A stretch of DNA of 14,358 nucleotides, from contig JAFGOU010000161.1 in assembly GCA_016926315.1 (NCBI GenBank), positions 1 through 14,358 on the forward strand, in the 5' to 3' direction. The position numbers and the translations under genes were made by a program. The notes beneath the pieces were generated by a model, which was not told the origin of the DNA, searched no databases, and saw only the letters and a list, made by a program, of their open reading frames with translations. The stretch comes from Chitinispirillaceae bacterium. Its GTDB lineage: Bacteria > Fibrobacterota > Chitinivibrionia > Chitinivibrionales > Chitinispirillaceae. Shown one piece after another: positions 1-6,683 of this stretch (the first letter of the stretch is position 1; each line of letters begins with the position of its first letter).

Positions 1-204
1 CCGAAAACCAGGCGGAATTTTTCGAGCGTCACCCTCGGGCTGTCGCCGGACGGCTACCGGAAAATGTGCGACGAAATAGTGGCGTCGAGGTTCAGGCAGC
101 TCGAAATCGCGGAGAACGACAAGGACCCGGGCGAGGTGTACCAGCTCAACTACCAGCTCTTCCCGGTTTCAAGAGTGACCGTCAAAAGAGGGCGACAAAC
201 ATGA
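1..204 (+). CDS. TIGR02147/DUF4423-type protein, C-terminal fragment
   Basis: An open frame enters from the left edge and gives 67 residues ending in TGA at 202-204. The peptide contains TLGLSPDGYRKM, then a helical stretch with RQLEIAENDKDPGEVYQ, then LNYQLFPVS. From memory this is the typical C-terminal signature of the TIGR02147 (DUF4423) family, a set of paralogous proteins abundant in Fibrobacter and relatives. Their function is not firmly established, and an N-terminal DNA-binding role has been suggested. The stop overlaps the next start as ATGA, so the two genes are probably translated together, and the pairing with a secreted lipoprotein looks like a regulator or accessory next to its surface product. 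Only the end of the gene is visible, so the N-terminal domains cannot be checked. The frame is well supported; the family name is moderately sure. Confidence 0.72.
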   Translation, partial: PKTRRNFSSVTLGLSPDGYRKMCDEIVASRFRQLEIAENDKDPGEVYQLNYQLFPVSRVTVKRGRQT

Positions 205-1925
205 AACCCTGTTCGCCCGGTATCATTATTGTCACCGCGATCGTTACACAATTTTATTGCGCTTCTCTCAACCCAGAGGGGGGCAACGGTTCGGGCGTGG
301 GGAACGGGATGATCGCGGGAGTCATGTATAATCCCGACGGCTCCCGTGCGAAAAACGCGACCGTACAGGCGGTCCCGGCGGATTATAACCCCTTCGGCGG
401 GTTGGGAAAAACCGGCGTGGTTTCAAGGATAAAATCCACCACCACCGACGATACCGGCGGCTTTGTGATCGATTCGCTGCCTGAACAGGTTTTTAACGTG
501 TTCGGCTCGGACAATGCCAACCGCCTATTGATCGATTCAGTGAGGATAAGCAAACAGGCGCCGGCCATACTCCCTCCTGATACGCTCAGGGCGCCGGGTG
601 CGGTGAACGGCATAATCCGGCTTCTGCCGGAGCATGACAGCCGGTCCGTTATCATCATCGTCATAGGAACAACGGTATGGACCGCGCCCGAAGACTCGGC
701 CGGCAATTTCAAACTGCACGATATGGCAAAGGGCAGGTATCGCGTCAGGTTTCTGACCGCCCAGCAGGGGTATCTGCCGCTCGATACCATGGTGTATGTC
801 AACGCCGGCTCGATCGATTCGCTTGCCGACACCTTGCGGTTGAAATTTACCGGCATACCCGTGCCGCAAGGATTCAGGGCGGCGTACGATACCCTGAAGC
901 AGCTGGTGGCACTGGCGTGGAACAAGGCAGACCCGGCCCTGGTAAGCGGTTATGCATTGTACCGGAGCAATTTCGATTCAAACGGAGTGGCCGCGGTGAT
1001 TTATAAGGGTATGGTAAACGATACCCTGTATATAGACTCGACCGCGCTCCAGGACATGAGGTATGAGTACCGGGTCGCTGCGGTCAATGGCCTGGGCGAG
1101 GAGGGGTCGAAGAGCAGGGGCGTAACGGTTACCATCGCGGGTATTTTTACCGTTGTCGACAGCATGGTCAAGGGAGACGGCGCATTGCCCGGGCAGTTCG
1201 GGTACATGACGAGGATCTCGCTTGACAGCGCGGGTAATATGTACATCACGGACACGAAAAACAACCGGCTGCAGAAATTCGACAGCGCGGGGAATTTCAT
1301 TTTCATGGATGATGCTTTCTTGCTACCGGTGGGGGTGGCGATGGCAGGGAACAGCGGGTTGCTGGTTTCGGATTTTGGCGATAAAAAGGTGGTTAAAATG
1401 GATTTTGACGGAAGGCGAGTTGCCGTGTTTTCCACCAGGGGAAAACCGTTAAGCGCGCTTTCGGCCGGCGACAGGCAATACGTCGTATCGGATTCGGGAA
1501 TCGAAGTTTTCAGCAGCGACGGCAGCCTGATACGATTAATCAATTCGAACGTTGGAAATTACCATTCAGGCGATATTACCGCCGATGATGCCGGCACGAT
1601 CATCGTTGTTTTAGGCGACAAGGTATATCGGTATGACGAACAGAGCGGCAGCCTGACCCGCATCCACCAGATAACGGATACCTATTCCAACCAGAACTGC
1701 AGGGCGGTATTTCTTTCACCGGAGATTATCCTTTTGTTGGCAAATAATAACAGTAGTCCGTTTTATTCAACGGTATTTGCATTAGGCCTCAATGGCGCCG
1801 TGATTGCAAAATGGAATAGCCGTCAGAATATGAGGGACATCTATCCGAAAAACGACAGAGAAGTCATTGCCGTAACCGAAGACGGAAAAATGTTAAAATT
1901 GAATCTGGAAAAGGAGATGCATTGA
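201..1925 (+). CDS. Putative lipoprotein: CarboxypepD_reg-like, FN3 and NHL propeller domains
   Basis: A 574-residue surface or periplasmic protein of unknown ligand. I start it at ATG 201, although the frame is open upstream from 66: AAGAGGG at 186-192 sits 8 bases before this ATG, and the protein then begins with a signal peptide (MKPC, hydrophobic IIIVTAIV, then QFYC). Cys20 is a plausible lipidation site, but Tyr at -1 is not a canonical lipobox. An EGGNG segment follows. Residues about 36-120 look like a carboxypeptidase-regulatory beta-sandwich, and 135-215 may be a second one. Residues about 220-312 look like a fibronectin type III domain (ALYRS, YEYRVAAVN). From about 325 to the end there are NHL/six-bladed-propeller-like repeats, the clearest being GQFGYMTRISLDSAGNMYIT. 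The domain order suggests binding or scaffolding outside the cell rather than catalysis. A terminator follows directly. Confidence 0.8.
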   Translation: MKPCSPGIIIVTAIVTQFYCASLNPEGGNGSGVGNGMIAGVMYNPDGSRAKNATVQAVPADYNPFGGLGKTGVVSRIKSTTTDDTGGFVIDSLPEQVFNVFGSDNANRLLIDSVRISKQAPAILPPDTLRAPGAVNGIIRLLPEHDSRSVIIIVIGTTVWTAPEDSAGNFKLHDMAKGRYRVRFLTAQQGYLPLDTMVYVNAGSIDSLADTLRLKFTGIPVPQGFRAAYDTLKQLVALAWNKADPALVSGYALYRSNFDSNGVAAVIYKGMVNDTLYIDSTALQDMRYEYRVAAVNGLGEEGSKSRGVTVTIAGIFTVVDSMVKGDGALPGQFGYMTRISLDSAGNMYITDTKNNRLQKFDSAGNFIFMDDAFLLPVGVAMAGNSGLLVSDFGDKKVVKMDFDGRRVAVFSTRGKPLSALSAGDRQYVVSDSGIEVFSSDGSLIRLINSNVGNYHSGDITADDAGTIIVVLGDKVYRYDEQSGSLTRIHQITDTYSNQNCRAVFLSPEIILLLANNNSSPFYSTVFALGLNGAVIAKWNSRQNMRDIYPKNDREVIAVTEDGKMLKLNLEKEMH

Positions 1926-1930
1926 AAAAG

Positions 1931-1958
1931 GACGTGAGCTCCCTCTCACGTCTTTTTT
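1931..1958 (+). terminator. Rho-independent terminator, probably bidirectional
   Basis: A perfect 8-bp stem, GACGTGAG (1931-1938) with CTCACGTC (1945-1952), has a 6-base loop and is followed by six T (1953-1958). An A-run just before the stem (GAAAAAG, 1924-1930) gives a T-run on the other strand. The hairpin can therefore also end the facing minus-strand gene, which stops at 1973. Confidence 0.9.
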
Positions 1959-1972
1959 GAAAACCGGTAGAG

Positions 1973-2410
1973 TTAATGCAGGTTCACCCATAGCGAACCG
2001 TTGAAGACCTGTAATTTCCTGTCATCCGCAAGCCACCTGATCGTTCCTGCGTGAATGTCATTGGTAAAACCTACCTTGATCCCGCCGTTCACCTCCAGTT
2101 TTTCAACCGGGTTGGTTGTCCCTACGCCGACGTTTCCGCCGTTCTCTTTGATTGCAATCGCATCCTGGGCCAGATAGGTGCCTATCCTGAGTCCGGAACC
2201 GTAGATCGCCCTCATGTAATGGGCGCCGTCGCCAAGACAGAGCGTGGCGGTTTCACCTACTGAGGTGAAATTTTCTCCCCGAACGATCGTGTTCCCTTTT
2301 ACGTCAAGCTTCTCTGTCGGGGAGAGGGTACCGATGCCTGCCTTGCCGCCGTTGGTGATGACGATGTCCCCTGAAAACTGGGACGTGGTGGTCTGCGGAA
2401 AATTGGCCAT
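1973..2410 (-). CDS. Small tail-fibre-like protein with GxGTxxPxEKLxVxG repeats
   Basis: A 145-residue protein on the minus strand. Two copies of a motif common in phage tail fibres and other extracellular fibrous proteins are visible: GIGTLSPTEKLDVKG at residues 26-39 and GVGTTNPVEKLEVNG at 95-109. The C-terminus (AGTIRW...LQVFNGSLWVNLH, 121-145) matches the closing segment often seen in such fibres. There is no signal peptide and no membrane segment. The start is secure because AGGAGGA lies just upstream. No other phage gene is present, so it may be an orphan fibre fragment, a cargo moron or a host protein of this repeat class. Its exact role is unknown. It converges on the lipoprotein gene and shares its terminator. 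An 8-base G run lies about 50 bases upstream of its start on its own strand. Confidence 0.75.
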   Translation of the reverse strand: MANFPQTTTSQFSGDIVITNGGKAGIGTLSPTEKLDVKGNTIVRGENFTSVGETATLCLGDGAHYMRAIYGSGLRIGTYLAQDAIAIKENGGNVGVGTTNPVEKLEVNGGIKVGFTNDIHAGTIRWLADDRKLQVFNGSLWVNLH

Positions 2411-2414
2411 GCGT

Positions 2415-2421
2415 TCCTCCT
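2415..2421 (-). promoter_or_regulatory. Strong Shine-Dalgarno of the fibre-like gene
   Basis: On the minus strand AGGAGGA is followed by ACGC and then the ATG ending at 2410. This near-perfect ribosome binding site fixes the start of the 145-residue protein. Confidence 0.8.
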
Positions 2422-2689
2422 GCGGTTAAATGGGTGGATGGTTGTTTAAAGGAGGGGAGCCCCCCCCGGGGTGATAAAAAACAGACGCATGAATCGTATA
2501 GTGCGGATGTCGTTGTCCATTGATGGTTTATTCCTGTCGGTCCGGATAATTTCAGGCATGGTAAATGGCCTGAGCAGCGAAAGAGCGTTTTTCCGGCATC
2601 CGCGGGGAAACCGCAGCGGAATCGGCTTTTTTTGTTTCCAAATTAATTATAAGAAAAACATCATTGATTGTCCATTAAAAAATAGTATA

Positions 2690-2718
2690 TTGCAGAAATA
2701 GCTATAAAAGAGTATAAT
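2690..2718 (+). promoter_or_regulatory. Sigma-70-like promoter for the REC-PAS gene
   Basis: TTGCAG (2690-2695), a 17-base spacer and a perfect TATAAT (2713-2718) lie in AT-rich DNA about 75 bases before the ATG at 2794. The -35 box keeps only TTG. A second possible pair is TTGATT (2664-2669), 16 bases, TATATT (2686-2691). No transcription start is known. Confidence 0.5.
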
Positions 2719-2793
2719 TTACTGGTTTATATGTTTCCATTAATGATATGAAATTATAGACTTCAATGGCTTTTCCGCAACGGCAGGTCCTTT

Positions 2794-3969
2794 ATGGATG
2801 CGATGAAACCGGGACATAGAACCATTAGTTTTCTGCATATCGACGCCAACCCCGGGTATGCGGCAATGGTGCGTGGTGAGGTTTTTAAATGTTCCAACGG
2901 TGCGGTTACTTCAATAACCACCTCATCCCTTGAAAAAGCGCTGAAAATATTCACGGTCATTGTATTCGACGCGGTCGTGGTCGACCTGGACCTGCCTGAT
3001 TGTTCAGGAACTGAAATAATCCGGAAATTCAGGACCCGGCATCCCGACCTGCCGGTCATCGTATTGACCGACGTCGAAGATGAACCGACGGTGGTCAAGT
3101 CCATTATGGGAGGCGTGCAGGGATATTTCCTGAAAAAAGATTTTTCAGGCCTTATGCTGGCTGACCTGGTACGGCGCGCCGTGGAAATCGGGGAACTTTC
3201 CGGCAGGTACGGGGAACTGCCGGGGTTATTACACCGTCATGAAAAATGCCTTGGTACCATCGTATCGAACATCGATATCGGAATCGTGGCCGTCAATAAA
3301 AAGAACCTGATCGTTTTCGCGAATCCGTGCGCCGAAAGGCTCCTGTCAACCGACGCCCACCGTCTGGCCGGTAGTGAATTCTCCTTTCCCCTGAAAACCG
3401 GAACCACGCTCGAAATCGACCTGAAGCGAAACGATGCCATCAAACAGACGGTTGAAATGAGGGTTTCTGAGGTGCCATGGGACCGTGAGCCGGTGTACCT
3501 TGTGGTGCTGAACGACGTCACGGTTAAAAAAGAGGTTGAAGCCGGCAATGAGCTGCTGGCGGAGATCCAGGCGGAAAACCCCAACCCATTTCTCAGGATA
3601 GACGAAAAAAACATGATCGTTTATGCCAATGACGCCGGCGCGACCCTGATGACCCGCTGGGGGTGCGGCTTTTTTTCGGCGGTTCCGCCGTTTTTAGCAG
3701 AACCCATTCAGACCTGCGCAAGAAACAGGAGCAAACGGGTGCTTGAGGTACCCTGCGGCCGGAGAACGTATTTGTTCGCCATCGTGCCCGTGCGCAGAAA
3801 GGGACAGATCAACCTGTATGGGACCGATATCACCCAGCTCAAACGCACTGAAACCGCTTTACGGGAGAGCCGGGACCGGTATCAGGCCCTGGTGAAAGCT
3901 GGCGGGAACGGGATTTCGAAAATGCACCAACCCGGCCCGGTGTCCGGTGCTGCGGTGCAGGCGGGCTGA
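2794..3969 (+). CDS. REC-PAS-PAS signalling protein, probably 3'-truncated sensor
   Basis: A 391-residue cytoplasmic signalling protein with no membrane segment. Residues about 10-130 form a response-regulator receiver domain: Asp64 is the likely phosphoacceptor (VVVDLDLPD), with Thr92 (VIVLTD) and Lys114 (GYFLKK). Residues about 150-250 are a PAS-like domain (IGIVAVNKKNLIVFANPCAERLL, ending DVTVKKE). Residues about 255-355 are a second one (PFLRIDEKNMIVYAND, ending GTDITQLKRTE). A third PAS seems to begin (ALRESRDRYQALVKAG) but then the frame runs into GNGISKMHQPG and stops. REC-PAS proteins of this type normally continue into a HisKA/HATPase kinase core, which is absent here. A broken response-regulator gene follows, so I infer a deletion. 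The start has only a weak CAGG site, and a promoter is upstream. The product could still sense or accept phosphate. Confidence 0.72.
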   Translation: MDAMKPGHRTISFLHIDANPGYAAMVRGEVFKCSNGAVTSITTSSLEKALKIFTVIVFDAVVVDLDLPDCSGTEIIRKFRTRHPDLPVIVLTDVEDEPTVVKSIMGGVQGYFLKKDFSGLMLADLVRRAVEIGELSGRYGELPGLLHRHEKCLGTIVSNIDIGIVAVNKKNLIVFANPCAERLLSTDAHRLAGSEFSFPLKTGTTLEIDLKRNDAIKQTVEMRVSEVPWDREPVYLVVLNDVTVKKEVEAGNELLAEIQAENPNPFLRIDEKNMIVYANDAGATLMTRWGCGFFSAVPPFLAEPIQTCARNRSKRVLEVPCGRRTYLFAIVPVRRKGQINLYGTDITQLKRTETALRESRDRYQALVKAGGNGISKMHQPGPVSGAAVQAG

Positions 3970-4095
3970 CCGCACGCGGTGGAATGCACGCCATAGGGCT
4001 CTGTATCCGCATTCAACAACAGGGACGCCGGCGCACCCCGAATCGAGGGGATATGCCGGACATACGAATGGAGCACCAATAAAGGGGAACCCGTT
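3970..4095. other. Non-coding scar between the broken sensor and regulator
   Basis: There is no gene I can support here. The forward frames contain short open stretches (for example GLCIRIQQQGRR, ending at TAA 4080-4082) without recognisable similarity. The span from about 3900 is where the sensor homology is lost, so it is probably deletion or rearrangement debris plus the leader of the regulator fragment. Confidence 0.5.
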
Positions 4096-4236
4096 ATGAC
4101 TCCCGAAAAAGTATTGATCATCGACGATGAACCGCTCATACTCAAGACAACGGTTCTGCTCCTGAAGAAATCATCGATACCCACCATCATCACTGCGATC
4201 CCTGCACCCTTTGACGGAGCATTTTTCGTTTTTTAA
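4096..4236 (+). pseudogene. 5' fragment of a response-regulator gene
   Basis: A 46-codon frame opens with MTPEKVLIIDDEPLILK, the exact N-terminal signature of a receiver domain, including the acidic pair DD at residues 10-11. AGGGGA (4083-4088) is well placed 7 bases before the ATG. Homology holds to about codon 33 (KKSSIPTIITA) and then fails. The frame continues through an unrelated AFFVF and stops at 4234-4236, and the phosphoacceptor Asp is never reached. A palindromic repeat element starts four bases later. This is the remnant of a regulator that probably partnered the truncated sensor upstream. Its real end is lost. Confidence 0.7.
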
Positions 4237-4239
4237 ACC

Positions 4240-4352
4240 CGTCATACCGGCCTGCCTTCGCCGTAGCGGCTTCGCGCAGGCAGGCGTAAGCCGGAATCCA
4301 GGTACTGATTTTGACGCGAAATCCTTGATTGCGGATCACGTCCGCAATGACG
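4240..4352. repeat. CGTCAT...ATGACG palindromic repeat element (MITE/REP-like)
   Basis: A 113-base element is bounded by inverted CGTCAT (4240-4245) and ATGACG (4347-4352). Inside, CCTGCC (4251-4256) pairs with GGCAGG (4279-4284), and a nested GCCG/CGGC hairpin lies at 4260-4270. A second perfect 8-bp hairpin, ATTGCGGA/TCCGCAAT, lies at 4328-4348. The wording (GTCATACCGGC, GCCGGAATCCAGG) resembles the widespread GTCATTCCGGC...GGAATCCAG intergenic repeats of many bacteria. It has no coding capacity. It sits between the regulator fragment and the superoxide dismutase promoter region. Confidence 0.7.
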
Positions 4353-4373
4353 AGTTATGAAAACAGGGGTTTT

Positions 4374-4404
4374 CGGACAGACACTATATATTTTACCGTA
4401 TAAC
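4374..4404 (+). promoter_or_regulatory. Candidate promoter for the superoxide dismutase gene
   Basis: An AT-rich patch right after the palindromic element contains TATAAC (4399-4404). CGGACA (4374-4379) is a poor -35 box with a long 19-base spacer, and TATATT at 4387-4392 is an alternative -10. It lies about 70 bases before the gene start. Weak support only. Confidence 0.25.
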
Positions 4405-4462
4405 AACCTTTTAAAAAATGCAGCTTTTCAACGCGTCCATTTTTCGCTCACCTTCACCTTTC

Positions 4463-4467
4463 AGGAG
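4463..4467 (+). promoter_or_regulatory. Ribosome binding site that fixes the SOD start
   Basis: AGGAG sits 6 bases before ATG 4474. The longer frame from ATG 4357 has no such site and would place 39 non-signal residues ahead of the twin-arginine motif, so 4474 is preferred. Confidence 0.75.
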
Positions 4468-4473
4468 CTTCTT

Positions 4474-5190
4474 ATGAATGCACCCCATGATCGCAGGTCC
4501 TTTATGAAAATGACGGCCGGTGCCGGCGCGGCGCTTGCGCTTGCCTCGGTTGGAAACCCGTTTGTCCATGCGCAGGGGAAAAAAGCGATCGCGATGCCCG
4601 CCTTGCCCTATGCCGAAAATGCGCTCGAACCTTTCATTTCCGCCCGGACGGTCAACCTTCATTACAACAGGCACCACAACGATTTCTACAAAACGCTCAA
4701 AGCGTATGTGGATGCACACGAGCAGTATCAGAATCTGACCCTTGAAGAACTGATCATGAAAAACAAAGACGGAATCCTGCTCGACGATACTATTTTTTAC
4801 GTCTCCGTGCTTCTCCACAACCATAATTATTACTGGCAGAGCCTCAGGCCAAAGTCCGGAGGGGTGCCAAAAGGCGCGATCGAAAAACTCATCGTCGCTT
4901 CGTATGGCTCGTACGACGCTTTTCGCAAGGCGTTTGTCGACGAATCCATGAAACTTGGGGCGGGGTGGGTCTGGGTCGTGCTCGACGGGAACAATATAAA
5001 GGTTTACAGAACAGAATATCATGACACTCCTCTTATCAAGGGGTACCGGCCGCTGCTCGCCATCGACGTATGGGAACACGCCTACTATCTCGATTATCAG
5101 GACGAGCGGCAGAAATACGTGGCGGCGGTGCTGGACCATCTGCTGAACTGGAATGCTGTCGAAAAGAACCTGGGAAAGAAGCAGAAATAG
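4474..5190 (+). CDS. Exported Fe/Mn-type superoxide dismutase (Tat signal)
   Basis: A 238-residue enzyme that dismutates superoxide to oxygen and hydrogen peroxide. The N-terminus has a twin-arginine signal (DRRSFMK at 6-12, then an Ala-rich hydrophobic run to VHAQG at 31-35), so it should be exported folded to the periplasm. The mature part starts with the family signature MPALPYAENALEPFIS. The four metal ligands are present: His63 (NLHYNRHH), His117 (HNHNYYW), Asp198 and His202 (DVWEHAYYLDYQ). The second sphere is unusual. The gateway Tyr34 of E. coli SodB is Phe71 here, the Gln69 position is Leu113, and the position of the MnSOD Gln146 is His183. The metal cannot be assigned from these residues, so I give no sodA/sodB name. 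Mature length is normal for the family. It is apparently monocistronic and follows the decayed two-component locus. Confidence 0.9.
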   Translation: MNAPHDRRSFMKMTAGAGAALALASVGNPFVHAQGKKAIAMPALPYAENALEPFISARTVNLHYNRHHNDFYKTLKAYVDAHEQYQNLTLEELIMKNKDGILLDDTIFYVSVLLHNHNYYWQSLRPKSGGVPKGAIEKLIVASYGSYDAFRKAFVDESMKLGAGWVWVVLDGNNIKVYRTEYHDTPLIKGYRPLLAIDVWEHAYYLDYQDERQKYVAAVLDHLLNWNAVEKNLGKKQK

Positions 5191-5429
5191 CAGAACCGTC
5201 TTTGGCGCCCCGGAGACGGATACCATGGAAAATCCGTCCCGCCGGTCCCGGCATGAGGTATATTGTGCCCGGTCATAGAAGTTCCGTTCAAGACAGACGG
5301 ACACCGCGACCCGCTCTTCGATGGTTTGGCGCACGAGTTGCAGGGAATACCCTGTCCTTTCTTTTATCTCCTGCTCGTTTCACTTCCGATAGCAGCGTGT
5401 CAATCACTCGTTCATATAAGAGGAAAACC
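5191..5429 (+). other. Leader region of the helicase gene
   Basis: A 239-base spacer with a hairpin at its left end. I see only a weak promoter guess (TTGCAG 5338-5343 with TTTTAT 5362-5367, 18-base spacer). The long leader would suit cold-type post-transcriptional control, but no CspA-like box is recognisable. Confidence 0.3.
5196..5219 (+). other. Stable hairpin after the SOD gene
   Basis: CCGTCTTTGG (5196-5205) and CCGGAGACGG (5210-5219) form a 10-bp stem with two G-U pairs and loop CGCC, only five bases after the stop. No T-run follows, so it is not a standard intrinsic terminator. It may protect the 3' end of the mRNA or act with other termination factors. Confidence 0.4.
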
Positions 5430-6665
5430 ATGAGTTTTTCAAACGTCGGTCTATCCGACATCGTACAGCGGGGCGTTTTTTCGTCAGGCTACAACCGTCC
5501 CACTGAAATCCAGCGTAAAGCGATTCCGCTTGCCGTGGCCGGCAAGGACCTTATCGGGTGCGCACCCACCGGGACCGGCAAGACGGCGGCGTTCGTACTG
5601 CCCATTCTGCACTGCCTGGGCCGGTCAGATAACGCTGCGGGAAAGCGAGGCTTTCCGCGTGCCTTGATTTTAACCCCGACCCGTGAACTTGCGGTACAGA
5701 TCGAAACCGCGGCACGCACCTATGGCTCCCACGGCGCCATACGCCCCATCGCCATCTACGGCGGGGTGGACATCGCCCGACAGCTTCGCTCGCTGCGGGA
5801 AGGGGCTGACATCGTCGTCGCGACACCAGGGCGTCTCATCGACCATCTGGAGCGGCGTTCAATTGATCTGTCCGGCATCGAAATACTGGTGGTCGATGAG
5901 GCCGACCGGATGTTTGATATGGGTTTTGTCAATGCCGTGAGAAAAATAATCGCGTGTCTTCCGGTACGGAGACAGACGCTGCTTTTTTCCGCCACCATGT
6001 CGCGGGAGGTAAAGGAACTCACCGCGCTCATCCAGAAAAATCCCCGCCTTATCGAAGTCGGAACACCCAATGTGCCGGTGACCACCGTTGAACAGCGGGC
6101 CTATACCGTGCCGCAGCAGGCGAAGACCGAGCTGCTTCTCCATGTCCTGAATACCGAGGCGGTTGAAACCATGCTGGTGTTTTCCCGGACCAAGCACGGC
6201 GCCGACCGGATCGCCCGTCATCTTGACAGAAAGGGTATCGCCTCGGCGGCCATCCATTCCAACCGGTCGCAATCCCAGCGTCAGAAGGCGCTCGAAGGCT
6301 TCAGAAAGAGGCGCTTCAAGGTGCTCGTGGCGACCGATGTGGCGGCGCGCGGCATCGACGTGGCCGGCATTTCGCATGTGGTCAATTTTGATACGCCCCG
6401 TTTCGCCGAAGACTATGTCCATCGGATCGGCAGGACCGGCAGGGCCGAGGCATCGGGCGTTGCCATGACGTTTGTCTCGCAGGACGAACGGGGATTTTTC
6501 AATAAAATCGAGCACCTGATCGGGAGACGGTTCCCGATTGCGGGATATCCCGGCTTCAGCCACGGCGGAGGGGTTGTGGCAGCAGCGCCCGCTGAAAAAC
6601 GCCCCTGTTTCGAACACCGGAGAGCGTCGTCTGGCCGTCGCCGATTCCGGACACGCCGGTCGTAG
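5430..6665 (+). CDS. rhlE: DEAD-box ATP-dependent RNA helicase, RhlE type
   Basis: A 411-residue RNA helicase that uses ATP to remodel RNA structures in ribosome assembly or mRNA decay, especially in the cold or under stress. All core motifs are visible: Q motif (GYNRPTEIQ, Gln28), motif I (APTGTGKT, 45-52), Ia (PTRELA, 83-88), Ib (TPGRL, 132-136), II (DEAD, 156-159), III (SAT, 187-189), IV (MLVFSRTK), V (ATDVAARGID) and VI (HRIGRTGR, 331-338). A short basic tail ends the protein (RRASSGRRRFRTRRS), a common RNA-binding extension. The frame is open back to 5070, but that part overlaps the SOD gene and is not helicase-like. AGAGGA at 5419-5424, five bases before ATG 5430, and the typical MSFSNVGLSD start decide the call. 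It is the first gene of a pair with srkA. RhlE is the closest named type; other DEAD-box paralogues cannot be excluded. Confidence 0.92.
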   Translation: MSFSNVGLSDIVQRGVFSSGYNRPTEIQRKAIPLAVAGKDLIGCAPTGTGKTAAFVLPILHCLGRSDNAAGKRGFPRALILTPTRELAVQIETAARTYGSHGAIRPIAIYGGVDIARQLRSLREGADIVVATPGRLIDHLERRSIDLSGIEILVVDEADRMFDMGFVNAVRKIIACLPVRRQTLLFSATMSREVKELTALIQKNPRLIEVGTPNVPVTTVEQRAYTVPQQAKTELLLHVLNTEAVETMLVFSRTKHGADRIARHLDRKGIASAAIHSNRSQSQRQKALEGFRKRRFKVLVATDVAARGIDVAGISHVVNFDTPRFAEDYVHRIGRTGRAEASGVAMTFVSQDERGFFNKIEHLIGRRFPIAGYPGFSHGGGVVAAAPAEKRPCFEHRRASSGRRRFRTRRS

Positions 6666-6683
6666 GAGCGCAAGGACAACGCC

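Larger units (their letters stand above)
2411..2793. other. Divergent intergenic region with G/C homopolymer and hairpins
   Basis: This 383-base spacer separates two divergent genes and must carry both promoters. The left part holds a GC-only patch, with C8 at 2460-2467 followed by GGGG at 2468-2471. Around 2596-2635 there is an imperfect hairpin built on CCGC and GCGG, followed by seven T. From about 2640 to 2760 the DNA becomes strongly AT-rich, as expected for a promoter. A 76-codon frame (2471-2701) has no ribosome site and no recognisable product, so I do not call it. I could not pick a convincing promoter for the minus-strand gene. Confidence 0.6.

Noticed and set aside
66..200. N-terminal extension of the lipoprotein frame
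   Set aside because: It overlaps the TIGR02147-type coding end in another frame, and the ATG at 201 has both a ribosome site and a signal peptide.
2471..2701. 76-codon forward frame in the divergent spacer
   Set aside because: It has no ribosome site and no recognisable domain, and it covers an AT-rich promoter region and a hairpin.
4357..4473. Longer start for the superoxide dismutase
   Set aside because: It would put 39 residues before the twin-arginine signal and lacks a ribosome site; this stretch looks like leader DNA.
4411..5334. 307-codon minus-strand frame opposite the SOD gene
   Set aside because: It is a shadow frame without motifs or a ribosome site, over a gene whose family is certain.
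5070..5429. 120-residue extension of the helicase frame
   Set aside because: It overlaps the end of the superoxide dismutase gene, has no helicase similarity, and the ATG at 5430 has a good ribosome site.
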